A DNA stretch of 64,000 nucleotides from Anaerolineales bacterium (GTDB taxonomy: Bacteria; Chloroflexota; Anaerolineae; Anaerolineales; Villigracilaceae). Both the position numbers and the translations under genes were made by a program. Numbering within the stretch: the first letter of the stretch is position 1; every line of letters starts with the position of its first letter. The stretch spans positions 496,001 to 560,000 of the forward strand of contig JABTTV010000001.1 of NCBI GenBank assembly GCA_015075725.1, given 5' to 3'. Shown one piece after another: positions 1-9,132 of the stretch. Below the pieces are notes generated by a model. It did no database searches. It was not told the DNA's origin and saw only the letters and a program-made list of their open reading frames with translations.

Positions 1-263
1 GGACAGTCAACGGGAATATGTCGTGGGCGGATAACTCCAACAACGAGCTAGTTTTTGTCGCTAGTGTTGACGGAGTTTCCTCGAAAACATTGGCAGCCAA
101 TTCGACCAGTGACAGTTTCAGCGTGGTTATGGAGAATGCCAACCTCATTAACGCTACGCCGAACCAGCAATTTACAGTCTTCGTCTATGCCTGCAGCGAT
201 AACACAGCAGGAAGTTGTGGAAATATTGTTACCATCAAAGTGACCGGCGCTGGCTGCCCATAA
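1..263 (+). CDS. C-terminal fragment of a secreted protein (left edge cut)
   Basis: The reading frame is open to the left edge of the window, so this is the 3' end of a longer gene; an internal ATG at 18 is probably not the start. The visible 86 or so residues are rich in Ser, Thr, Asn and Val, with an alternating beta-strand pattern and a late Cys pair (YACSDN...GSCGN). This fits a fibronectin-III or other Ig-like extracellular domain. The C-terminus resembles that of the next lipoprotein (both end in a short strand followed by CP), so the two may be related secreted proteins. The function is unknown. A strong hairpin terminator follows directly. Confidence 0.5.
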   Translation, partial: TVNGNMSWADNSNNELVFVASVDGVSSKTLAANSTSDSFSVVMENANLINATPNQQFTVFVYACSDNTAGSCGNIVTIKVTGAGCP

Positions 264-269
264 TTTTCC

Positions 270-310
270 GAATCAAAGTCCCTCTGAATTTATCGCAGGG
301 ACTTTGATTC
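270..310 (+). terminator. Hairpin terminator after the left-edge gene
   Basis: A perfect 14-bp inverted repeat (GAATCAAAGTCCCT at 270-283, its complement at 297-310) with a 13-nt loop, followed by a short T-rich stretch. It sits 7 nt after the stop codon of the left-edge gene and before the next lipoprotein gene. Confidence 0.75.
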
Positions 311-337
311 TTTAGTACGCTTCAAATAAGGTCTAAA

Positions 338-1387
338 ATGAAAAAACGATTCGGGCAATTTTCCCTCTCTTTGATATTGATGTTGACATTAACAGCCTGT
401 AACCTTGAGCTGGTGGAAAGCCAGGAAGGCGCAGACATTCTATTGACCATCACTGCCAATGCCGCCATCCTCGAAGCGGCGGGACAGCCCGGGACGGAGG
501 AGCCCTTGCCGCTGGAGGGCGATGTGGCTCCGCCCGCCGATGAGGTGGTGATTCCGGCTCAAGTCCTTCCGCCCGCGACCGGAGATGTGACCGTTACCGT
601 GAGCGTGGCGACCAACTGCCGTTTAGGACCCGGGCAAAATTTTGCCAGCGTCTACGGCATGCCTGTTGGACAGGTGGCAAAGGTGGTTGCAAAAAATTCC
701 TACTCGGGCTATTGGATTATTGAGATTCCCGGGCAGAATGGGCAGACCTGTTGGCTATGGGGACAATATGCGACCATCAGCGGCGATTCTGCCAATTTGA
801 AAGATGTGGTCACCCCCACCTCTGCGGCAACACAAAAACCGACTGCAACCAACACCCCCAGTGCGAGCGCAACAGCCACCAGCACAACGTCAGCTGGCGC
901 CCCGGCGGTGGCAGGTTGTACCGACCCAGCCGCAAGCAATTACAATTCCGCCGCCACCGTGAACGACGGCTCCTGTATTTATACGGCGCAGGTGACAATT
1001 ACAGGCTGCACCGACCCCGCAGCGACAAACTACAATTCAAAAGCCAACAGCGATGACGGCTCGTGCGTCTACCAGAAACCGCCGAATGTGGTGATATTGA
1101 ATTCATCCGTGACTTGCACCGATCAACTGGACGGCACTTTCCAATTCCAAATCATCATTGACTGGACGGATACCACCAGCGCCCCGAATGACGGCCGCCG
1201 TTATACGCGCAGTACGAAATGGTTCGATCAAAATGGGAATCAACTAAAAGGAAGCGGGGGGACAACCAGCCTCGCTCAATCGCATAGAGAACTCACTGAT
1301 ATACAACCAGCTGGAGCGACCTACTCGTTTACTGTTACTTCCGGTGACGGGACATCTCAGGCTTCAGCTTCGCTCACCTGCCCGTAA
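338..1387 (+). CDS. Lipoprotein with SH3-like domain and two GCTDPxAxNYN repeats
   Basis: 349 aa. A lipoprotein signal peptide ends in LTLTAC (Cys21). Residues about 84-150 look like a bacterial SH3 domain (CRLGPGQNF... with a closing CWLWGQY strand). A Thr/Ser/Ala-rich linker follows, then two copies at about 191 and 222 of a roughly 24-residue Cys-containing motif, GCTDPAAxNYNSxA...DDGSCxY, known from many extracellular bacterial proteins. The C-terminal 90 residues look like an Ig/FN3-type beta domain. It is probably anchored outside the cell; the repeats could bind Ca or saccharide, but that is a guess. The ATG start is supported by the signal peptide. No substrate can be assigned. Confidence 0.75.
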   Translation: MKKRFGQFSLSLILMLTLTACNLELVESQEGADILLTITANAAILEAAGQPGTEEPLPLEGDVAPPADEVVIPAQVLPPATGDVTVTVSVATNCRLGPGQNFASVYGMPVGQVAKVVAKNSYSGYWIIEIPGQNGQTCWLWGQYATISGDSANLKDVVTPTSAATQKPTATNTPSASATATSTTSAGAPAVAGCTDPAASNYNSAATVNDGSCIYTAQVTITGCTDPAATNYNSKANSDDGSCVYQKPPNVVILNSSVTCTDQLDGTFQFQIIIDWTDTTSAPNDGRRYTRSTKWFDQNGNQLKGSGGTTSLAQSHRELTDIQPAGATYSFTVTSGDGTSQASASLTCP

Positions 1388-1400
1388 GTGGACAGGATAG

Positions 1401-1438
1401 AAAAAAGGAGTCGATCACCAATGATTGTCTCCTTTTTT
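1401..1438. terminator. Bidirectional terminator
   Basis: AAAAAAGGAG at 1401-1410 pairs with CTCCTTTTTT at 1429-1438. The stem has an A-run on one side and a T-run on the other, so it can terminate both the lipoprotein gene (+) and the convergent small gene at 1461-1685 (-). Confidence 0.7.
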
Positions 1439-1460
1439 ACTTGTCTACTTGTTTACCTTT

Positions 1461-1685
1461 TTACTTCTTCAATGCATTGATCTCTGCCAACACCTTCTTG
1501 ACCATGTCTTCGGTCAGACCGGCGTCTTTGGCTTGCGGCATGGCGAGGATCTGCTTGAGGGTAAATCCTTTTGCCATTCCGATCATGGGGTTCTTCGAAA
1601 TGCCCGGAACGTGCTTTTCCAGAATTTTCACTGCGCCGGTATCGTCCAGAATGTCGCCTACGGTGGTATCCATTGTGTATGCCAT
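1461..1685 (-). CDS. Small DUF1858-like helical protein
   Basis: 74 aa, Lys-rich at the C-terminus. The opening (TMDTTVGDILDDTGAVKILEKHVPG) and the central segment NPMIGMAKGFTLKQIL match a small domain found alone or at the ends of larger enzymes, similar to DUF1858-type domains. It has no Cys, signal peptide or membrane segment. The domain is thought to be a helical bundle with a binding or assembly role; no reaction can be assigned. A second small protein with a related outline but with cysteines is encoded beside nirK (25501-25719). Confidence 0.6.
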   Translation of the reverse strand: MAYTMDTTVGDILDDTGAVKILEKHVPGISKNPMIGMAKGFTLKQILAMPQAKDAGLTEDMVKKVLAEINALKK

Positions 1686-1759
1686 TTTATGCTCCTTGAA
1701 TAGTTATGGTGTGAAACGCTCCACACTCGCCTTAATGATAACGGCGCAAAACGCGCTCA

Positions 1760-1984
1760 TTATTTCTCAACAGACTGTAAATACAACTCTTCCACTTTCT
1801 TGCGCGCCCACGGAGTCTGACGCAGGAGCTTGAGGCTCGATTTGATGCTGGGGTCGTTCGTAAAACACTTGATCGGGATGCGCCTGCCCAGATCCGCCCA
1901 GCCGTATTGTTTTACAAGCTGGGTGACGATCATTTCGAGGGTGATGCCGTGCAGGGGGTTGTTGGGTTGGGGGGCTTCCGTCAT
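1760..1984 (-). CDS. VF530 family (DUF2132) small protein
   Basis: 74 aa. The segments [33 protein letters not shown] and [21 protein letters not shown] match the VF530 family from end to end, and the length is normal for it. Family members fold as a small helical protein proposed to bind DNA; the cellular role is not established. The ATG at 1984 gives a product beginning [13 protein letters not shown], as usual. The gene lies 75 nt upstream of the DUF1858-like gene on the same strand and may be co-transcribed with it. Confidence 0.85.
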   Translation of the reverse strand: MTEAPQPNNPLHGITLEMIVTQLVKQYGWADLGRRIPIKCFTNDPSIKSSLKLLRQTPWARKKVEELYLQSVEK

Positions 1985-2092
1985 AGCAATAAGAGTTTAC
2001 CTCAATCCCGTCTTCCCATTCACTATTCACTACTCTTTATTCGCTATTCCCCATTACAATACCCCTCATCAACACACAAGGAGCAAGGACAA

Positions 2093-3427
2093 ATGGGCGT
2101 CATGTTGCAAACCTTCCACTGGGACTGTCCCAGGGAAGACGGAAAAGAATTTCAATGGTGGAACTATATCAACCGCGAGATACCGGGTCTGGCAAAAGTC
2201 GGATTCACATCCCTTTGGCTTCCGCCTGTTCACAAGGCGGCGAATCTGTTTGGTCCCTCCATGGGCTACGACCCGTACGATTATTATGACTTGGGCGAGT
2301 TCGACCAGAGGGGAAGCGTCCCGACCTGGTTTGGGACCCGTCAGGAATTGGATCAACTCATTGAAACGGCACACAAGCACGGGCTGAGTGTGATCGCGGA
2401 TATGGTCCTCAACCACAACTCCGGGGCAGATGCGCAGGAAGTGAATCCCATCACGGGGCAATCGCGTTGGACAGTCTTCAACCCCAAGAGTGGACGGTTC
2501 ATCCGCAATTGGGAATCGTTCCATCCCAGCATGTATGAATCATGGGACGAAATGACCTTCGGCGACATGCCCGACCTCTCGCATCGCAACCCGTATGTTT
2601 ACGGCGAACTGCTCAAACTTGCACGCTGGCTGATCGAAGAGGTCGGCTTCGACGGCTTTCGATACGACTTCGTCAAAGGCTTTGCCGCCAACACCATCAC
2701 CGCAATTCAGGAATACCGCTACATGAAGAACGGCGCATATCACAAACCTTTCGGCGTGGCGGAGTACTGGGATAACGCCACCAACACCCTGCACTGGGTC
2801 AATGAGACGAACGAAGCCAATTACAATCCGGTCGACGCCTTCGATTTCCCATTGCGCGAACTGCTCAAAGGGTTATGCGACACCTACGGTTTTAGTTTGA
2901 AGAGTCTCGTCCACGGCGAAACGATTTTGAAGGCGCAACCTCAAACCACTGTGACCTTCGTGGAAAATCACGATCTGCGCGACGAAGGTCGCCCCATCAC
3001 CAACGACAAACTGCTCGCCTACTCCTACATCCTCACCCATGAAGGCTATCCCTGCGTCTTCTGGAAGGATTACTTCAACTATAACCTCGCCCTGCGCGAT
3101 ACGCCCAACGGCATCGACGCGCTCGTGACTGCGCACGAAAGATACGCAGGCGGCGAGACGTCCATTCTCTACCTTTCCGACGATCTCTACATCATGCAGC
3201 GCGGCGGATACGGCGATCAACGCGGCTTGATCTACGTCCTCAACAACCGCGGCGACGACTGGCGCGGCGCCTGGGTGGATACCAAATGGGCAAACGCCTC
3301 TTTCTTCCCCGCTGCCTGGTGGGGCAAAAGCGACCGTTCCCGCCCCGCCGACCAAGCCACCACCGCCGACGGGCGCGGTCAATTCTTCGCCCCTGCGCGC
3401 GGATATGCGGTATATGCGTTGAAGTAA
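2093..3427 (+). CDS. Cytoplasmic alpha-amylase (GH13)
   Basis: 444 aa. All four GH13 sequence regions are visible: region I ADMVLNHN (about 103), region II GFRYDFVKGF with the nucleophile Asp (about 190), region III GVAEYW with the acid/base Glu (about 223), and region IV FVENHD (about 289). A C-terminal beta domain ends in FFAPARGYAVYAL. There is no signal peptide, so it should act on alpha-glucans or maltodextrins inside the cell. The ATG at 2093 is preceded by AAGGAGCAAGGACAA, a good ribosome binding site; upstream in-frame codons run through a repeat-like AT-rich stretch and do not look coding. Confidence 0.9.
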   Translation: MGVMLQTFHWDCPREDGKEFQWWNYINREIPGLAKVGFTSLWLPPVHKAANLFGPSMGYDPYDYYDLGEFDQRGSVPTWFGTRQELDQLIETAHKHGLSVIADMVLNHNSGADAQEVNPITGQSRWTVFNPKSGRFIRNWESFHPSMYESWDEMTFGDMPDLSHRNPYVYGELLKLARWLIEEVGFDGFRYDFVKGFAANTITAIQEYRYMKNGAYHKPFGVAEYWDNATNTLHWVNETNEANYNPVDAFDFPLRELLKGLCDTYGFSLKSLVHGETILKAQPQTTVTFVENHDLRDEGRPITNDKLLAYSYILTHEGYPCVFWKDYFNYNLALRDTPNGIDALVTAHERYAGGETSILYLSDDLYIMQRGGYGDQRGLIYVLNNRGDDWRGAWVDTKWANASFFPAAWWGKSDRSRPADQATTADGRGQFFAPARGYAVYALK

Positions 3428-3616
3428 AAACGAGTTCCAGTACAGTTGTTGCTGTTAACAAAACGAATTTGATATAAATACTTCCGCAATCGTATTATTA
3501 CAAATCCCTCATGCTCCGGCTGTATAATTAAATCAAGACGAAGCATCTTGATTGTGGCATCATTTAATGATGGCGCATAAATTCGCCATTTTTCGACAAA
3601 AGAAAGCAGAATAGGT

Positions 3617-5701
3617 TTGGAATCCTCCGAGCAATTCCTAAAACAGATAATCGAAACAATCCCCGACGCGGTGATCGTCGTGGATGAACAGGCACGCATC
3701 CTGGAAGCCAATGTCAGGGTGCAGGAACTTTTGGGTTATGCCTTACACGACCTCCTGGGAAAACCCCTGGAGATTTTGATTCCAATCCAATTCCGTGACC
3801 GGCATCGGGGGCATTTCAAGGCATTCCTTGCCAAACCCAAAACCCGGACGATGAGCGAGATGCGAAAATTGCCGGCGTTGCACAAGGATGGTTCGGTCCT
3901 GCCGGTGGATATCAGCTTGAGCCCCCTGGTGGTCGATAAACGAACCTGCGTCATGGCGGTAATTCACGATATCCGGCGTCATGTGGAAATGGAGAACGCA
4001 CTGCGTGACAGCGAGGAAAAATACCGTCTGTTGGTGGAGAATGCCTCCGACGTCTTTTATCAGATCAGATTTGCAAACAAACTCAAGGCGTGGAACGTGG
4101 TGTATGCCAGTCCTCAAGTCGAGCAGTTCATGGGGCATCCCCCGGAAAGGTTCATGGACGATCCCAACCTATGGATCAAAGCCATACACCCCGAAGACCT
4201 TGCCAATACCATGAGCGTCACCCAGGAGATCTTAAAGTCAAAACAGAAAAAACTGCGTCTTTATCGCCTCCTCAATTTCAAGACCGGTGAATACCATTGT
4301 ATCGAGGACCAGGTGGTCCCCCTGCTCGATGAAACGGGACATGTCACCGGTTTTCAAGGGGCGATGCGCGACGTCACAGAGAGGGAACTCAGCTCAATGG
4401 CGATCCAGAACCTCACGGATCAGCTGCAACACTACCTGACGAAAAGCCCGACCATCACCTACGCCTTATGCGTGAAAAACCGCACCTGGGTCCCGAAGTG
4501 GAAAAGCGAAAACATCTCCCGCATCCTCGGCTACACCGTGGAAGAGTCGCTCGGCAGTACATGGTGGGAGACCACCGTCCATCCCGACGACCTTGAAGCT
4601 GCGTCTGCGCGCTCGAACGAACTTTATGAAAAGGATTCTCTTATTCGCGTGTACCGTTTCCTGCGCAAAGACGGCTCGGTGATCTGGGTCTATGACGAAA
4701 TGCGGCTCATTCGCGACAAGGATGGGAATCCGCTCGAGGCGGTCGGCAGCTGGACCGATATCACCGAAAGAAAAAAGATGGAAGAAGTTCTGCTTGCCAG
4801 CGAGGAGAGCCTGAACAACATCATCAACGCCGCCCCTTTTGGCGCACTGATCTATAAACTGGAAAATGGAAGGATCAGGCTCACCAATTCGAACGATACC
4901 GCCTCCCAGGTCATGGGCATGGATAGAGAGACTTTATTGGGCATCAATATCGAAGAGACATTTCCCGCGCTTCGCCGCACGGAAATCCCCGTCCAGATGC
5001 GTGAAGTGATCCTCTCGGGTACAAAGTTCAATATCGACCAATTCCGGTATTCGGATGAAAACATAAACGGGATATTCGAACTGCATGCGGTCCCGCTTGG
5101 CGGGAACCTGGCGGCGATCTTTTTCCGTAACATTTCGGACCTGGCTCAAGCCTACGAGGAGACGTTGGAAGGGTGGTCGCGCGCAATGGATTTCCGCGAC
5201 AGGGAGACGGAAGGTCATACGCAGCGGGTCACCCAGATGGCGCTCGCCATCGCACAGTCCATGGGGCTGACCGACACGGAACTCATGCACATGCGCCGCG
5301 GAGCGCTCCTGCACGACATGGGTAAAATGGCAATCCCCGACAGCATCCTCCTCAAAAAAGGCGACTTGGACGAAGAGGAATGGACCATCATGCGCAAGCA
5401 TCCCGAGTTTGCCCATGAAATGCTACGTTCGATCTCGTTCCTGCACCAGGCGCTCGAGATCCCCTATTGTCACCATGAAAAATGGGACGGAACAGGATAC
5501 CCTCGCGGATTAAAGGGAGAAGAGATTCCCCTCTCTGCGCGCATCTTTGCCGTGGCAGATGTTTGGGATGCCCTGCGCAACGACCGCCCCTACCGAAGAA
5601 GCTGGAATGTGGAAAAAGTCCTTCGTTATATCAAGGATCAAACCGGCAAACATTTTGACCCGCAGGTGGCGGATGTATTTCTAAAGATCGCGGAACCCTG
5701 A
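3617..5701 (+). CDS. Multi-PAS sensor with HD-GYP c-di-GMP phosphodiesterase domain
   Basis: 694 aa. The N-terminus starts directly in a PAS fold (IIETIPDAVIVVDEQARILEAN). Three further PAS/PAC units follow (around residues 140-260, 275-395 and 400-505; note AMRDVTERE and SWTDITERKK), then a HD-GYP domain (about 510-690). Diagnostic HD-GYP residues are present: HTQRV, ALLHDMGKMAIPD, HPEFAHEML, CHHEKWDGTGYPRGLKGEEI and ADVWDAL. This family hydrolyses cyclic di-GMP. No membrane segment is seen, so sensing is probably cytoplasmic. The start is a TTG; no early in-frame ATG exists. A PilZ-type c-di-GMP receptor is encoded at 42423-42812. Confidence 0.9.
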   Translation: MESSEQFLKQIIETIPDAVIVVDEQARILEANVRVQELLGYALHDLLGKPLEILIPIQFRDRHRGHFKAFLAKPKTRTMSEMRKLPALHKDGSVLPVDISLSPLVVDKRTCVMAVIHDIRRHVEMENALRDSEEKYRLLVENASDVFYQIRFANKLKAWNVVYASPQVEQFMGHPPERFMDDPNLWIKAIHPEDLANTMSVTQEILKSKQKKLRLYRLLNFKTGEYHCIEDQVVPLLDETGHVTGFQGAMRDVTERELSSMAIQNLTDQLQHYLTKSPTITYALCVKNRTWVPKWKSENISRILGYTVEESLGSTWWETTVHPDDLEAASARSNELYEKDSLIRVYRFLRKDGSVIWVYDEMRLIRDKDGNPLEAVGSWTDITERKKMEEVLLASEESLNNIINAAPFGALIYKLENGRIRLTNSNDTASQVMGMDRETLLGINIEETFPALRRTEIPVQMREVILSGTKFNIDQFRYSDENINGIFELHAVPLGGNLAAIFFRNISDLAQAYEETLEGWSRAMDFRDRETEGHTQRVTQMALAIAQSMGLTDTELMHMRRGALLHDMGKMAIPDSILLKKGDLDEEEWTIMRKHPEFAHEMLRSISFLHQALEIPYCHHEKWDGTGYPRGLKGEEIPLSARIFAVADVWDALRNDRPYRRSWNVEKVLRYIKDQTGKHFDPQVADVFLKIAEP

Positions 5702-5711
5702 CCAACCCTGC

Positions 5712-6026
5712 TCAACAAATTTCTCCGTCGTCATCCACATAACAGGAATCGCCCTGAAATAATTGCCAGCTTTTCATCAACGCCTCCAATTCCCTGATAT
5801 ACGGGCCGATCTCGTCTCCGCTCACAACGCGCTCGTTATCGGTAATAACAGGCATGGCACGGCCCCCGAACATCTCCTCTGCCTTCAACGGCCCGAGGAT
5901 CACGCGGTCATAGCCTAAAATCAACTCCTTGAATTCCGCTTCGATGGCATCCGCCTCCGCGCTCACCTCTTCCCGATAAAGTTTAATCACCGCATACCTC
6001 ACTGATAATTGATTACTTTTCACCAT
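5712..6026 (-). CDS. Small thioredoxin-fold-like protein, function unknown
   Basis: Up to 104 aa. The order VIKLYREE... (strand and helix), then MPVITDNERVVSGDEIGPYIRELEAL, resembles the glutaredoxin/thioredoxin layout in which a cis-Pro strand is followed by a strand and helix. It has no CxxC and the only Cys residues are near the C-terminus. The first eight residues are encoded by an AT-rich stretch similar to local intergenic repeats; a GTG at 6002 (giving (V)RYAVIKLYREE) may be the real start. It is convergent with the HD-GYP gene. No function is assigned. Confidence 0.55.
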   Translation of the reverse strand: MVKSNQLSVRYAVIKLYREEVSAEADAIEAEFKELILGYDRVILGPLKAEEMFGGRAMPVITDNERVVSGDEIGPYIRELEALMKSWQLFQGDSCYVDDDGEIC

Positions 6027-6048
6027 TACTCCCCATTATAATCAACGC

Positions 6049-6582
6049 ATGACCCCCGCGAGGCGCGTCATCGAAACCGAAGAACATCTGAACCTCAGAC
6101 GGTCTGCGATCCTCTCCCTGTTCGTAATCGGTAACTTATTTTTCATCTACCTGCTCGCCCGCGGGGCATTCTCGGGTTATACAGCCTGGCGGTTGCAATT
6201 CACAGGGCGGGTCGCCACAGGAAATGTTGTGGGATACAGGGAAGCCAGGGATATCAGACCGCATATTATCCGGTATTATCCAATCATCGAATACAGGGTC
6301 GGCACGCAAACTTATACTATTTCGAGTGATCCTCCCCCCGGAAATAAGGAGGATTACCCCACTGGGTCACAGGTCGGGGTTGTGTATGATCCTGCCGACC
6401 CCTCCATTGCCCGCATCAATTCATGGGAAGAGGTCTGGTTTTACCCCGAATTTATTTTCATCTTCGTCCCGATTGCTTCCGTGCTTGGGAACCTCTCCCT
6501 GCTTCGCGCCTGGCTGGGATACAAGGAACGACTCCGCAGGTATAAAGAATGGCAGGGGCTCAGCCTGCAGGACGACCAGTGA
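6049..6582 (+). CDS. DUF3592 membrane protein
   Basis: 177 aa. A hydrophobic helix (about 22-42), an extracytoplasmic beta region with GRVATGNVVGYREAR, YYPIIEYRVGTQTYTI and GSQVGVVYDPADPSIARI, then a second helix (about 130-155) and a basic tail. This two-helix layout and the VxVxYDPxxP-type motif are typical of DUF3592. The role of the family is unknown. It is divergent from the small gene at 5712-6026, with about 20 nt between them. Confidence 0.75.
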   Translation: MTPARRVIETEEHLNLRRSAILSLFVIGNLFFIYLLARGAFSGYTAWRLQFTGRVATGNVVGYREARDIRPHIIRYYPIIEYRVGTQTYTISSDPPPGNKEDYPTGSQVGVVYDPADPSIARINSWEEVWFYPEFIFIFVPIASVLGNLSLLRAWLGYKERLRRYKEWQGLSLQDDQ

Positions 6583-6626
6583 CGAATTGACTTCTTGGTT
6601 TATACGACCAGAGCAAGGTACAATGA

Positions 6627-7067
6627 ATGGATGATCCTTCAATCTCCCTTTATCGTCATCATGCCTCACAAGACGATCCAATGAACGAATTTATCCCCGT
6701 TCATTTTTTCGATGAACCCATCGAGGTCATCTTTAGTCAGCCGCCGGTCCGCGAGAAAGCGCCGCACTGCCCGGATGGATTCACATGGAACGGAAAGATC
6801 TATCACGTTCAAGAAGCCCTTTCAGAATGGACGGATTTCACGCGGCGGGGCAAAATGGGAAGGAATATGCGTCCCGCACACGCTGCGACAGCCGCAACTC
6901 GCGGCTCTTTAAATGTCGGCCGGTATTACTTCCGTGTGCAAGTGGAGGCCGGACGGGTCTTCGATATTTATTACGACCGCGCCATGAAAAATGTGGACGA
7001 TCGCAAAGGTCAATGGTTTCTCTACCGGGAATTGGAAATACCAAATGAATCAACAACCGCTGGATAA
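6627..7067 (+). CDS. DUF6504-like small protein
   Basis: Up to 146 aa. It contains PDGFTWNGKIYHVQEALSEW, a basic stretch, then YYFRVQVEAGRVFDIYYDRA and GQWFLYREL. This pattern, an FxWxGxxYxV opening and a beta hairpin closing on a Trp, matches the DUF6504 type common in Actinobacteria and Chloroflexi. An alternative start at 6681 (MNEFIPVHFF) leaves the domain intact and may be correct; neither start has a clear ribosome binding site. The 3' end overlaps the next gene by 23 nt, suggesting co-transcription. Function unknown. Confidence 0.6.
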   Translation: MDDPSISLYRHHASQDDPMNEFIPVHFFDEPIEVIFSQPPVREKAPHCPDGFTWNGKIYHVQEALSEWTDFTRRGKMGRNMRPAHAATAATRGSLNVGRYYFRVQVEAGRVFDIYYDRAMKNVDDRKGQWFLYRELEIPNESTTAG

Positions 7068-7788
7068 TAACCCGATCGAAACGCCGCCCCCGCAATCGGA
7101 GGGAACGCCTCCTTCCGCGCTCAAACCTGCCGCGTGGACCGCAAACGATTCCTGGCTCGGGCTGGGAATCCTCATCCTGCTGGTGGCGGCATATTTTCTT
7201 GTCGTTTACCGCTTTGAAGAATCTCAAAACCTCGGCATACTCGTCGTCGCCACTTTCGAGTTCATCCTGCTCATTCCCATTGCCTTGATATTTTTCCTGC
7301 GCAAAGTCTCATGGATCGAATTGGGTCTGCGGGGTTTCGAACGCAACGCCCTTGCCCTGGGCTGCGGGCTGCTTGCTGCCGTGTACTTTATCGTCATCAT
7401 CAACAACCTGGTCATGATGGCGTTGGGAGTCGTCACCCAGGCAGATGTCATCACCGAAGTGCTCGGCGAGATCGATTCGCCCTTTCTGCTCGCGTTTGTC
7501 ACCGCCATCGTCGCGCCCATCACCGAGGAACTTTTCTTCCGCGGGTTCCTCTTCAAAGGGCTGCGCCAAAAGTACGGCTGGATCAACGCCCTGATGTTCA
7601 GCTCCATCATCTTCGCGCTTTTTCATGGGCAGTTGGCGACATTAATCCCCACCTTCCTGCTGGGTGCGCTATTTGCCTACATGTACCAGCGCACCGAGTC
7701 GGTCCTGCCCGGCATGATCCTGCACTTTGTCGTCAACTCAATGGGAATTTGCGTCCTGCTGACGGCAAGTCATTATGGATTCATTTAA
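7045..7788 (+). CDS. CPBP family intramembrane metalloprotease
   Basis: 247 aa. A Pro/Gln-rich N-terminus precedes about six to eight hydrophobic segments. The CPBP (Abi/CAAX protease) motifs are intact: EELFFRG (about 161) with the EExxxR core, FALFHG (about 190) and HFVVNSMG (about 227). Family members cleave peptides in the membrane; in bacteria they serve bacteriocin self-immunity or protein processing, and the substrate cannot be read here. The ATG at 7045 lies inside the end of the preceding gene and gives MNQQPLDNN; a further upstream in-frame ATG (6991) would add 18 residues lacking family similarity. Confidence 0.85.
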   Translation: MNQQPLDNNPIETPPPQSEGTPPSALKPAAWTANDSWLGLGILILLVAAYFLVVYRFEESQNLGILVVATFEFILLIPIALIFFLRKVSWIELGLRGFERNALALGCGLLAAVYFIVIINNLVMMALGVVTQADVITEVLGEIDSPFLLAFVTAIVAPITEELFFRGFLFKGLRQKYGWINALMFSSIIFALFHGQLATLIPTFLLGALFAYMYQRTESVLPGMILHFVVNSMGICVLLTASHYGFI

Positions 7789-7844
7789 CCTGCTTATTCC
7801 CAGGCGTTGCGGATCACGACTTGACCGGTGTATAAAAAAATCAT

Positions 7845-9095
7845 TTACTCACGTGTGATCAACCTCACCTGGTTGTCGTAGAAGAAATAATCCCACGCCC
7901 AATTGAACATCACGATCAAACGGTTGCGAAAGCCGATGATGCGGTAGATGTGCAGGAAGACCCAGATCACCCAGGCGATGAATCCGCTGAAGGAAATGCC
8001 GAAGATCCTGGCTACGGCGGCATTGCGTCCGACCGTGGCGAGCAGACCGGGGTCTTTGTAATGAAATGCCATCGGCTCTTTCCCATTGACCTTCAATCGG
8101 ATATTTTTCGCGGCGGCTTGTCCCTGTTGGATCGCGACCGTCGAAAGCATCGGCAGGGGTTGATCGTGCTCGTCTGTCACGAAAGCGGCATCCCCGATGA
8201 CAAAAGCTTCAGGAAACCGGGGCAGGTTCAAAGAAGGGTTGACCCGGATTCGTCCCATATTCCCCCTCTCCGCAGGCAGCGAGTCGACGATCTCGGCGGT
8301 TTTCGCCCCCGCAGTCCATATCAAGGTTTGTGTTTCGATCACCGAACCATCTCCGAGGATGGCGCGCTGCCCGTTGAAATCGACCATCTTTGTGTTCAAA
8401 CGGACGTCCACGTTCTTGGATTTCAAAAGTCTCAGAGCGGCCTGACGCAACTCGTCGGGATATGATGCAATGAGACTCGCCGCCGCTTCGAGCAGGATGA
8501 CCCGCGCCTCCTTCAGGTCGAGCCGGGGATAGTCCTTTCGCATCACATGCATGATCAGTTCTGCCAGCGCGCCTGCGGTCTCCAATCCGGTCGGTCCCCC
8601 GCCGACGATGACGAAGGTCAGCATGGCTTTGCGCTTTTCAACGTCGCCCTCAAAGCTGGCTTGTTCGAACATGGATAGCAGGTGATTGCGGGTTCGCACG
8701 GCCGTCTCGATGTCTTTCAACTGCAATCCATGTTTCTCGAGTGTGTCGAATCCAAAGAAGTTCGTGCGCGCGCCCGCCGCGATGACAATATAGTCATAGC
8801 CGATGACCGATCCGTTCAGTTTGACGAATTTCTGCTCGAGGTTGATCTCGGTCACTTCGCCCATTTGGAATGCCAGGTTTTTCTGCCTGCGAAATATGGT
8901 TCGCACAGGCTGGGCGATCTGCGACGGCAGCAAGCCCGCAATGGCAACCTGATAGAGCAAAGGCTGGAAGAGGTGATGATTGTTCTTATCGATAAGGGTG
9001 ACACGCACAGGCGCTTTGGCAAGTCCGCGGGCGGTTTCGAGCCCGGCAAACCCGGCACCGATGACGACGACATGGGGTTTTTGACTGGTGTTCAT
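7845..9095 (-). CDS. ndh: Type II NADH:quinone oxidoreductase (NDH-2)
   Basis: 416 aa. FAD-binding VVVIGAGFAGLETARGLA at the N-terminus, NAD-binding VIVGGGPTGLETAG at about 165, TLIWTAGAKT, and the second FAD motif FVIGDAAFV near 290. A C-terminal amphipathic/hydrophobic tail (WVIWVFLHIYRIIGF) would anchor it on the inner face of the membrane. It oxidises NADH and reduces quinone without pumping protons. The ATG at 9095 is preceded by GAGGAAACC; an upstream in-frame ATG at 9125 is less well placed. The gene stands alone behind a strong promoter overlapped by two palindromes, so redox-dependent repression is likely (inferred). Confidence 0.9.
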   Translation of the reverse strand: MNTSQKPHVVVIGAGFAGLETARGLAKAPVRVTLIDKNNHHLFQPLLYQVAIAGLLPSQIAQPVRTIFRRQKNLAFQMGEVTEINLEQKFVKLNGSVIGYDYIVIAAGARTNFFGFDTLEKHGLQLKDIETAVRTRNHLLSMFEQASFEGDVEKRKAMLTFVIVGGGPTGLETAGALAELIMHVMRKDYPRLDLKEARVILLEAAASLIASYPDELRQAALRLLKSKNVDVRLNTKMVDFNGQRAILGDGSVIETQTLIWTAGAKTAEIVDSLPAERGNMGRIRVNPSLNLPRFPEAFVIGDAAFVTDEHDQPLPMLSTVAIQQGQAAAKNIRLKVNGKEPMAFHYKDPGLLATVGRNAAVARIFGISFSGFIAWVIWVFLHIYRIIGFRNRLIVMFNWAWDYFFYDNQVRLITRE

Positions 9096-9132
9096 GGTTT
9101 CCTCTAAGTTGGAAGTCTGGTTCACAATCTTT

